Assembly (NCBI GenBank): GCA_007123335.1
Contig: SKLG01000455.1
Coordinates: 1-11,500 of the forward strand
Source of the DNA: Anaerolineae bacterium
GTDB lineage: Bacteria; Chloroflexota; Anaerolineae; UBA1429
Reading direction: 5' to 3'
DNA: 11,500 bases
The notes under the pieces were generated by a model that was not told the origin of the DNA, made no database searches, and saw nothing but the letters and a program-made list of their open reading frames with translations. Position numbers and translations under genes: made by a program. Below, piece after piece: positions 6,265 through 11,500 of this stretch (the first letter of the stretch is position 1; each line of letters begins with the position of its first letter).

Positions 6265-7467
6265 GTGCGCACGGTCCGTTTCGAGAAAAACATCCCCCAA
6301 GCATTGTTGATCAAGGCGCTGCGCCAGGTCTGGCCAGACGTCGTGTTCTCGCCGCTCTCGCCCACCCAGATGGTCAACCTGCCCGATGCACTGCTGCCTG
6401 GACCGCGTTGGGTGCGCGCCCGCAACCTGCTATGCGGCGTATGCGCCAGCGATCTGCACCTGCTGAATGTCGAGGCCGACCCTCGCGTGGCTCCGGCGGT
6501 GCTGCCCGGCAGCGCCCGCATGTACCTCGGCCATGAAGCGGTAGCCGTGGTGACCGAGGTGGGCGCCGAGGTGACGACCCTTCAGGTGGGCGACCGCGTG
6601 GTGCTGGATGTGCCCGCCGCCAACTGCCTCAGCCAGGAGATCGACCCGCCGTGCCGGCACTGCCGTCGCGGCGACTATTTTTTGTGCGAGAACGAGTCCC
6701 TCGGTCAGGGACCGCCGAGCGTCGGTGGTGGATGGGGCGACGAGATGCTGGTCCACGAGACCCAGCTCTACCGTCCGCCCGAGGCTCTGACCGACGAAGC
6801 CGCAATGCTCCTCGAGCCCTTTTCCGTGGCGGTGCGCGCGGCGCTACGCAGATTGCCCAAGCCGGGAGAGCGGGCGCTGGTCGTGGGCAGCGGCACCATG
6901 GGCTTGATGGTCATCGCCGCGCTGCGCGCCATTGCCCCCGAGTGCCGTATCACCGCCATGGCCCGCTATCCGACGCAGCAGGCCATGGCCCGCCAGTTGG
7001 GCGCCGACGAGATCTGGGCCAACGAAGAGCCCTATGCGGCCACGGCACAGCGCACCGGCGCCCGACACTACCGAGGGATGTTCGGCCAGCAGATGCTCCT
7101 CGGCGGTTTCGATGTCGTGTTCGACTGTGTGGGCTCGGCCAGGACGCTGCGCGACAGTCTGCGCTTCGCGCGAGCGGGGGGCGCGGTGGTGCTGACCGGC
7201 ATCCATTTTGCGCCGCTATCGGTGGATATGACCCCGGTGTGGTATCAGGAGGTCGATCTCCTGGGTCTCTATGCCCACGGTATGGAAGTGTGGCAAGGGG
7301 AACCCACGTCCACCTACGACCTCGCCGCCCGCCTTTTAGCTGAGGGCGCCCTCGATGTGGACAGGTTCATCACCCATCGCTTTCCCCTGGACCGCTGGCA
7401 AGAGGCGGTCAGGGTGGCGAAGGACAAGCGCAACGGGGCGATCAAGGTGGTGCTAGACTATCGCTAG
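6265..7467 (+). CDS. Zinc-dependent medium-chain alcohol dehydrogenase family protein
   Basis: A 400-residue MDR-family dehydrogenase. GTG at 6265 is chosen because GAGGAGGG ends 5 bases before it; an in-frame ATG at 6187 would run through the end of the previous gene and give an Arg-rich, unlikely start. The catalytic zinc site is CGVCASDLH (Cys60), GHE (89-91) and LLEPFSVA (Glu184 region). The structural zinc lobe is C121, C130, C133 and C141, with an enlarged spacing of eight residues between the first two. The NAD(P)-binding Rossmann motif is VVGSGTMGLM (207-215), followed by VVFDCVGSARTLRDSL, typical of the family. An N-terminal addition of about 25 residues precedes the usual start of the fold. 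The substrate (alcohol, polyol or sugar) cannot be told; relatives include sorbitol and threonine dehydrogenases. Third gene of the plus-strand operon, and the one before the terminator hairpin. Confidence 0.93.
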   Translation: MRTVRFEKNIPQALLIKALRQVWPDVVFSPLSPTQMVNLPDALLPGPRWVRARNLLCGVCASDLHLLNVEADPRVAPAVLPGSARMYLGHEAVAVVTEVGAEVTTLQVGDRVVLDVPAANCLSQEIDPPCRHCRRGDYFLCENESLGQGPPSVGGGWGDEMLVHETQLYRPPEALTDEAAMLLEPFSVAVRAALRRLPKPGERALVVGSGTMGLMVIAALRAIAPECRITAMARYPTQQAMARQLGADEIWANEEPYAATAQRTGARHYRGMFGQQMLLGGFDVVFDCVGSARTLRDSLRFARAGGAVVLTGIHFAPLSVDMTPVWYQEVDLLGLYAHGMEVWQGEPTSTYDLAARLLAEGALDVDRFITHRFPLDRWQEAVRVAKDKRNGAIKVVLDYR

Positions 7468-7489
7468 ACCGGGGCGGAACACGGCACAC

Positions 7490-7516
7490 CCCACAGGGAG
7501 CGTTGCTCCCTGTGGG
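7490..7516. terminator. 12-bp hairpin between convergent genes
   Basis: CCCACAGGGAGC (7490-7501), loop GTT, and GCTCCCTGTGGG (7505-7516) form a perfect 12-bp stem, 23 bases after the dehydrogenase stop and 17 bases after the stop of the converging beta-helix gene. Neither side carries a U-tract, so it is a strong hairpin that may stop or protect both transcripts rather than a textbook intrinsic terminator. Confidence 0.65.
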
Positions 7517-7532
7517 ATGCCAAGGCCAGACG

Positions 7533-9899
7533 TCATTTCCCTCGCAAGGCGAGGGGCAGATAGAGATGAGAGAGCGGCGACGTTGGCGATGGGGTAAACG
7601 TGGGTGAGGACGTAAGTGTTGGTGACGGTGTAAGCGTTGGCGAGGGCGTAAGCGTCGGCGTCGGAGTGACATACATGTACTCGTCGGCGCCGAGATCATA
7701 GCCTCCACCCTGTGGGCGCGTCTGCCCGTCGATATCCACGGTCACGCCGGCGTCTATGCCCTTGTTGATGGCAGCCGAATCGGGTTTGATACGGTAATCG
7801 CCGGCTGCCGGATCTATAAAGCTGGCGTTGCCGGTAAAGGTTCGGGTTCGCATCACCACGCCCGGCCCATCGTTCTGCTTCGCATTACCGTCAAAGAGCG
7901 TTGCGTCCAGCTCCACTCGCGCGTCGGCGTCGGCATAGACAGCGGCGCTGGAATGGCCTGCCAGGATCGAGTTGACCGCGGTGACCAAATAGTCCTTGGC
8001 CGCCCAGATGCCCTGGCCGATGCCCGAGGCAATGCCGTTGTCGGCAATGGTGTTGTGCTTGAGTGTGGCGTTGCCCTTGCCATTACCGAACCACAAGCCG
8101 CTACCGGCGGTAGATGCCTCGTTGCGCACGATCATGTTATTCGTCAACGACACAGGCAGGATCGTGGGCGTCTTGTTCGGCTCCGCAGGCACACCGGCGC
8201 TCCACACGCCGCCACCGTGACCGGTAGCGACCAAGTTGGCTTGATTGTTGGCTATGTGATTGCGCTCCAGATCCACGATGGCACGGAAAATCGCCACGCC
8301 GCCACCGTAGCCGATCCCATCGGTGCTAGCCGTGTTACCTGTAATGGCGTTGCGCCGTACACTGGCGTTGCTGCCGACGAAAAAGATGCCTCCGCCACGC
8401 GATTCATAGACCGAGCGGCCGGCCACGTTGTCCGCGATTTCATTGTCGGCGAGGAGGACGTTCACGGCGTTGGCGCCGACGGTTATCGCGCCTCCTGCGC
8501 CATAGCCCGAGACACTGCCGGTGTTATTCTGAAAGGTATTGTGCTGCACCAGGACCGACTTGGCCATGTCGCGGCCGATATCATAGATAGCCCCCAGATA
8601 AAGCGCCCCACCGCTTCCAGTAAAGGCCTCGGCGGCCACATTATCGACAAACACGTTGTGGGTGATGGTGATCCAGGAAGCCGCTGTGCCGATGTCAGTG
8701 CCGATGTGCAGTGCTCCGCCTGCTCCGTTGGCCCCAGCACTGACATTATTCCGAAAGGTGTTATGTGTGACCATAGCGCTGTATCCGGTGATGCTCACCG
8801 CACCACCAAAGCCAAAGCCACCCATCCCGCCGCGATTGCCTTCAAAGGTATTCTCGGCAAGGATCGCTGTACGAGCGGGTAGGATAGAGGCCAGGTAGAT
8901 GGCTCCACCCACGCCATCCACCAGTCCTGAGCTGATGTTGCCGGTATTGTTCCGGAATGTGTTATGGCGAAACGTGGCTTCAGCGTTGGTCAAATAGACG
9001 CCAGCGCCGCCCAACGTAGGCCAGCGGGTGCCCGCTCGTCCGCCCTCATTCTTTTCAAACAGGCTATGGGTCATGGTCAAGGCGCTAAAATCGCCATAAA
9101 CGCCACCGCCACGTCCCTCGGCAACTTGGCTGGCGATGTTGTCTTGAAAGGTCACGCGCTCCAGCGTGGCCGGGGTTTGATGGAGCCAAAGTCCACCACC
9201 TTGTCCCAGACCGGCGTCGCCAGCGATGTTCTTTTCCACCCAACAGTCGGCCATACTCAAGGTGCTCTGGACGATCGCGAGCCCACCGCCAACGCCTATA
9301 GTCTGCGCGGTAACGCTAGCGGTATTGTTGAGAATGTGCACATCATCTAGCGTTACGTTGGCCCCCAAAGCATAGATACCACCGCCCAGCTCACGATTAT
9401 GGCTATCCTTGCCTCCGCCTTGGGTAGCGTTGCCACCAGTGATGGTCAACCCCTTTATGGTAACGGTTGCCCCATTGATCACGAGGGCTCGCCCTTGGCC
9501 CTGAGCATCAATAATGGTCGGATTCGCATTAGGGTCAGGTGTCGACCAATTCGTCGGCGTATAGCCGCCGACCAGCACGAGATCCTTGTCGATACGGACC
9601 ACCTGATTCATCGCCTGACGAACGGTCACGCCGCTATAAACCCCGGCAGCCACCTTGATGACATCATCGCCATGATCCACGGCATCGACGGCGGCCTGGA
9701 TAGAGGCAAAGCAGGGTATCTGGCCACCACAGTTCCCGCCTGGGGCAACATAGTACACCGTCTGACCATCGGCCCCCTGTGCAACAGTCGGGCTCTGGAG
9801 GACCAACGGCGCGCCGAGAAGCAGGAGGAGCATCCAGAGCCTCATCGCCCTGAATATATGATACCTTATTGGCGCCTCGGCGCTGGAGTTACGTGCCAT
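7533..9899 (-). CDS. Secreted right-handed parallel beta-helix repeat protein with Thr/Pro linker and YLPL tail
   Basis: A 788-residue exported protein. Residues 1-42 are a signal peptide: a basic start, then LWMLLLLLGAPLVL and a likely cut near TVAQGA. YYVAPGGNCGG...FASIQAAVDAV (49-75) and IKVAAGVYSGV are the usual entry of pectate-lyase-like beta-helices. Residues about 135-690 are repeated turns marked by GGG(I/L/V)Y or GGAxxxG, followed by HNTFxxN or LxxNxxxxNxA, as in polymorphic outer-membrane-protein-like folds. Residues 694-741 (IDPAAGDYRIKPDSAAINKG ... DLGADEY) match the choice-of-anchor Q pattern. After it come TPTP, four TLTPSP-like hexapeptides and the tail LYLPLALRGK. No lyase catalytic residues can be assigned; it may bind or cleave polysaccharide at the surface. 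AAGGAG lies 9 bases before the ATG at 9899. An internal start at Met19 would give a shorter signal peptide but has a weak ribosome site. No clear promoter of its own was found. Confidence 0.93.
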   Translation of the reverse strand: MARNSSAEAPIRYHIFRAMRLWMLLLLLGAPLVLQSPTVAQGADGQTVYYVAPGGNCGGQIPCFASIQAAVDAVDHGDDVIKVAAGVYSGVTVRQAMNQVVRIDKDLVLVGGYTPTNWSTPDPNANPTIIDAQGQGRALVINGATVTIKGLTITGGNATQGGGKDSHNRELGGGIYALGANVTLDDVHILNNTASVTAQTIGVGGGLAIVQSTLSMADCWVEKNIAGDAGLGQGGGLWLHQTPATLERVTFQDNIASQVAEGRGGGVYGDFSALTMTHSLFEKNEGGRAGTRWPTLGGAGVYLTNAEATFRHNTFRNNTGNISSGLVDGVGGAIYLASILPARTAILAENTFEGNRGGMGGFGFGGAVSITGYSAMVTHNTFRNNVSAGANGAGGALHIGTDIGTAASWITITHNVFVDNVAAEAFTGSGGALYLGAIYDIGRDMAKSVLVQHNTFQNNTGSVSGYGAGGAITVGANAVNVLLADNEIADNVAGRSVYESRGGGIFFVGSNASVRRNAITGNTASTDGIGYGGGVAIFRAIVDLERNHIANNQANLVATGHGGGVWSAGVPAEPNKTPTILPVSLTNNMIVRNEASTAGSGLWFGNGKGNATLKHNTIADNGIASGIGQGIWAAKDYLVTAVNSILAGHSSAAVYADADARVELDATLFDGNAKQNDGPGVVMRTRTFTGNASFIDPAAGDYRIKPDSAAINKGIDAGVTVDIDGQTRPQGGGYDLGADEYMYVTPTPTLTPSPTLTPSPTLTSSPTFTPSPTSPLSHLYLPLALRGK
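7584..7655 (-). repeat. Tandem 18-base coding repeat (TLTPSP x4)
   Basis: Four 18-base units encode TLTPSP, TLTPSP, TLTSSP and TFTPSP (residues 749-772), preceded by TPTP. They make an extended Thr/Pro linker between the beta-helix and the C-terminal tail. Such low-complexity units can change copy number by slippage. Confidence 0.85.
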
Positions 9900-9976
9900 C
9901 CTGATAGACTCCTTTTCACACATGTAGGCAATGACTCCCTGGTAGCCATCCAAGGGGGAAATCCTGCTCTGCGAAA

Positions 9977-10006
9977 GGAGCGCCGAGGCATACACCTCGG
10001 CGCTCC
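9977..10006 (-). terminator. 12-bp hairpin after the 286-residue gene
   Basis: GGAGCGCCGAGG and CCTCGGCGCTCC form a perfect 12-bp stem with a 6-base loop, 46 bases after the stop codon at 10053. On the minus strand it is followed by TTT, a short U-tract. It probably ends or attenuates transcription between the two exported-protein genes and would lower read-through into the beta-helix gene. Confidence 0.7.
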
Positions 10007-10052
10007 CTGATACACTCGATTGCTCGCGAGAAATCGCCAAGCATTCTTCGGA

Positions 10053-10913
10053 CTAGTCGCAGACCACCATAAAGTTCAGGTTGCTGTAGATCCAGTCGGC
10101 CTGCATAAAGTTCCAGGGCAGCCACGATGAACCGATGCCATAGGCCTCGTCCCAGCCGGAGCTTCCATATACGTCGAACACCTGGAACCAGAGCGGGTTA
10201 GCGCTCATGACCGTCATGTTGGTCAACCAGACTCGGTAGAAGCCGGGATGACGGGTCAGGCCCATGCCCCAGAAGCCCTTGTCTCCGGACACGGCGGACT
10301 TGGCAAACGCCACATGACCCGGATTAACGATGTTTTTCGTCTCGTCAAAGCCGACCCGAGCAACCTGGATGTTCGCGCCCTGGACGCCGTGACCAGCCGT
10401 GTCCATCACCTTGCCCGCGACGTACATCCATCCAGCGTTGGCACGAGGACCAGCCACCGAGCTGTACTCAAAGACCAGGTTGGCCCACCACATGTAGTTG
10501 CAGTCCACGTAGAAGCTAAAGGTCCAGGGGCCTGGATCGCCGGCTTCCTTCTTGACCAAGTGACGGGGCTCACCGGGATATTCCGCATACCAGCCCATTC
10601 CCACCGCATCCGCACCGCCCTCCATAAAGGCTTCGATCATGACGGTGTAGTACCCCTGGATGCAGTTAGCCTGGAAGAGGAAATCGCCCATGGCACTCTT
10701 GGTTTCCGACTCGCGGATCATGACATCTCCGCCGCCAGTATCACGCCACAGGCTCACGGTGACGGGCCCCTCGGGGCCGCCGTTGGTGCCGTTAAAGACC
10801 TTGCCGGACACAGTCAGCAACGGCTTGTCATGTGCATCAGCCGATACGGCCAGAGGCACCACCATCGCCAATACCACGACGGTGAGCAACAACACGCGCA
10901 GTACCTTATTCAT
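10053..10913 (-). CDS. Exported protein with two carboxypeptidase-regulatory-like beta-sandwich repeats
   Basis: A 286-residue protein with a clear signal peptide: MNKVLRVLLLTVVVLAMVVP, with likely cleavage at AVSA or SADA (24-27). Two related beta-sandwich units follow. The first is at about 33-95 (TVSGKVFNGTNG, then VTVSLW and GDFLFQ...GYYTVMIEA). The second is at about 163-232 (MYVAGKVMDTAGHGVQGANI, then SAVSGDKGFWGMGL and GFYRVWLTN). The pattern GKV-x-G-ANI-DKGFW-GFYRVWL is that of carboxypeptidase-regulatory or Cna-B-like domains, which often serve as stalks or sugar-binding modules. The rest is very rich in Trp, Tyr and Phe (YVDCNYMWWANLVFEY; GSSWLPWNFMQADWIYSN). Three cysteines (84, 138, 285) remain in the mature protein. 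No catalytic motif and no LPxTG or YLPL tail is seen, so it may be freely secreted. GGAGG lies 7 bases before the ATG. The exact family is not recognised. Confidence 0.88.
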   Translation of the reverse strand: MNKVLRVLLLTVVVLAMVVPLAVSADAHDKPLLTVSGKVFNGTNGGPEGPVTVSLWRDTGGGDVMIRESETKSAMGDFLFQANCIQGYYTVMIEAFMEGGADAVGMGWYAEYPGEPRHLVKKEAGDPGPWTFSFYVDCNYMWWANLVFEYSSVAGPRANAGWMYVAGKVMDTAGHGVQGANIQVARVGFDETKNIVNPGHVAFAKSAVSGDKGFWGMGLTRHPGFYRVWLTNMTVMSANPLWFQVFDVYGSSGWDEAYGIGSSWLPWNFMQADWIYSNLNFMVVCD

Positions 10914-11126
10914 CTCGTTTCCTCCAAAAGCATAGGGTGTTCAGACCTTTTTCCCTCTCCGATGTGACTGGGCAGTCACACCGTCCGTGCGGAATCCTTC
11001 GATAATCTCCTCTCCTTTCTTTCCAAAGCTGGGCACATGACACGAATCGACCGCACTGGAGCCAACCACTACGTTTTTCCCTGAGCGGTTAGCTCACTAT
11101 GCATATGGGCAAAGCCCACTCGACTC
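10914..11126 (-). promoter_or_regulatory. Long structured 5' leader of the 286-residue exported protein gene
   Basis: If transcription starts near 11126, the leader is about 213 nt. Visible elements on the minus strand, 5' to 3': a TGGGC-TTT-GCCCA hairpin (11118-11106); a 9-bp stem GAGCTAACC/GGTTGGCTC with one G-U pair and a 19-base loop (11095-11059); a long-range GTGCGG/CCGCAC pairing (11056-11051 with 10992-10987); a purine-rich stretch with several Shine-Dalgarno-like cores (about 11002-11021); a palindrome (10963-10980); and the true GGAGG site. No known riboswitch consensus was recognised. Confidence 0.45.
10963..10980. promoter_or_regulatory. Perfect 18-base palindrome TGTGACTG-GG-CAGTCACA
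   Basis: Eight-base arms with a GG centre, 50 to 67 bases upstream of the start codon of the 286-residue protein. TGTGA...TCACA recalls CRP/FNR-family sites, but the inner gap is 8 bases, not the usual 6. In RNA it could also form a 7-bp stem with a 4-base loop. It lies downstream of the predicted start of transcription, where a bound protein would block elongation. Confidence 0.45.
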
Positions 11127-11132
11127 CTAGAT

Positions 11133-11161
11133 AGTATAGCATGAACAAAATTATATGTCAA
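11133..11161 (-). promoter_or_regulatory. Near-consensus sigma70 promoter of the 286-residue exported protein gene
   Basis: On the minus strand: TTGACA (11161-11156), exactly 17 bases, then TATACT (11138-11133). The flanks are AT-rich. The predicted start is near 11126. This is the best promoter match in the window. Confidence 0.8.
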
Positions 11162-11163
11162 TA

Positions 11164-11197
11164 GATGATACGAAAGAAATATGTACGTAGTATCATC
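11164..11197. promoter_or_regulatory. Inverted repeat GATGATAC-N18-GTATCATC against the -35 box
   Basis: Two perfect 8-bp arms (11164-11171 and 11190-11197) with an 18-base AT-rich spacer. The near arm ends 2 bases upstream of the -35 hexamer of the promoter at 11133-11161. The arm centres are 26 bp apart, which suits a dimeric activator or repressor touching RNA polymerase. Confidence 0.5.
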
Positions 11198-11385
11198 AAT
11201 ATATTAATTCTAATATCATAGAATCAGGCTTTATACGTCAAAGCAGAGAGAATCTTGTTCAGATAGATCAAGAGTCGCGAAAAACAGCCTATGATGTGTT
11301 ATATACTAGATGGTCGCCGATGGGGTTGATGAGAGATTGAGAGGTAGGCGCGATAGCATTAGACAGATCTCATCACGCTAAAACC
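11198..11385. other. Non-coding AT-rich stretch, no gene seen
   Basis: No frame with a plausible start, ribosome site and codon use was found on either strand. A weak minus-strand promoter-like pair (TTGACG at 11241-11236, TATGAT at 11220-11215) has only a 15-base spacer. GATGAGA (11328-11334) and TCTCATC (11368-11374) form an inverted repeat that competes with a GCGCGAT/ATCACGC pairing (11348-11354 with 11372-11378); either could fold in the upstream transcript. Confidence 0.5.
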
Positions 11386-11438
11386 TGTCCAAGTAGCCTT
11401 TCGCTGTATACCCTCCTTTCGGAGTTGGCTAGCGGACA
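11386..11438 (-). ncRNA. Candidate structured RNA element at the 5' end of the distal transcript
   Basis: Minus-strand RNA would fold as three nested stems: UGUCC/GGACA (11438-11434 with 11390-11386), UAGCC/GGCUA (11431-11427 with 11398-11394) and CUCC/GGAG closed by a GAAA tetraloop (11424-11413). A one-sided 14-base internal loop with GUAUAC and GCGAAA lies on the 3' side. It would begin about 7 nt after the predicted start of transcription. The layout resembles a small cis-regulatory RNA, but I could not match it to a named riboswitch class. Confidence 0.4.
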
Positions 11439-11450
11439 TTCATGTCTGAG

Positions 11451-11494
11451 AGTATAGCAGATTCAAGTTACAATACGGTTACAAAGCAGTTACA
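11451..11494 (-). promoter_or_regulatory. Distal promoter with extended -10 and three TGTAAC repeats at 11-bp period
   Basis: On the minus strand, TGTAAC occurs at 11494-11489, 11483-11478 and 11472-11467, exactly 11 bp apart. A 10-base gap follows, then TATACT (11456-11451) preceded by TGC (extended -10). No -35 hexamer is seen; the repeats cover its place. Direct hexamers with 5-base gaps, about 10 bp upstream of the -10, are the known layout for OmpR/PhoB-family activators. The start would lie near 11444. The downstream target is the 286-residue gene about 530 bases away, unless transcription stops earlier. Confidence 0.6.
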
Positions 11495-11500
11495 GTCAGA

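Noticed and set aside
7584..7655. Tandem 18-base repeats as a possible CRISPR or other array
   Set aside because: They are in frame, encode TLTPSP units, and have no spacers.
11036..11105. Small leader peptides in the upstream region of the 286-residue gene (ATG at 11105 with 11 codons, ATG at about 11041 with 20 codons)
   Set aside because: Neither has a ribosome site at a useful distance, and no run of regulatory codons is present.
11059..11126. Possible c-di-AMP riboswitch because of AGCTAACC in the leader
   Set aside because: The other conserved blocks of that class are missing and the AGCTAACC segment is better explained by pairing with GGTTGGCTC.
11348..11378. Hammerhead-like GUGAUGAG segment on the minus strand
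   Set aside because: The invariant CUGAUGA core is not present and no matching GAAA/stem III arrangement follows.

Overview
The window looks like a chromosomal segment of a free-living bacterium with fairly high GC, most probably a member of the Chloroflexota (Anaerolineae/Caldilineae type). This is inferred from protein style, chiefly a secreted beta-helix protein that ends in a Thr/Pro-rich linker followed by LYLPLALRGK. It is not based on a marker gene. No rRNA, tRNA, insertion sequence, phage gene or CRISPR array was seen.

Left half (1-4831): six tightly spaced minus-strand genes read from a promoter at about 4900-4929. In transcription order they are a Cys-rich DUF362-family Fe-S protein, a 114-residue helical protein of unknown function, an extended-SDR NAD(P)-dependent epimerase/dehydratase-like protein, a small MNT-type nucleotidyltransferase, a GH29 alpha-L-fucosidase, and the N-terminal part of a protein with a carbohydrate-binding-like beta-sandwich that leaves the window (possibly a carbon-nitrogen hydrolase). 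The first four are separated by 1-15 bases. The last two have longer leaders that share an 11-base sequence.

Middle (4832-7516): a divergent promoter region carries a nested inverted repeat between two sigma70-like promoters. The plus-strand promoter drives a 66-residue membrane peptide (MCMFC start), a stand-alone GMP-synthase-type ATP pyrophosphatase without its glutaminase domain, and a zinc-dependent medium-chain dehydrogenase. A 12-bp perfect hairpin lies between this operon and the converging gene on the right.

Right part (7533-11500): two minus-strand genes for exported proteins. The upstream one is a 286-residue protein with a signal peptide and two carboxypeptidase-regulatory-like beta-sandwich repeats. 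The downstream one is a 788-residue right-handed beta-helix protein with a choice-of-anchor-Q-like end and the LYLPLALRGK tail. A strong hairpin separates them.

Upstream of this pair is about 590 bases of AT-richer non-coding DNA that is dense in regulatory signals: a near-consensus promoter (TTGACA-N17-TATACT) with an inverted repeat against its -35 box; a structured leader of about 213 nt; and a more distal extended -10 promoter preceded by three TGTAAC repeats spaced exactly 11 bp apart, as expected for an OmpR/PhoB-family regulator. The predicted transcript of the distal promoter would begin with a compact nested hairpin. This regulatory region and the export tail are the most interesting parts of the window.
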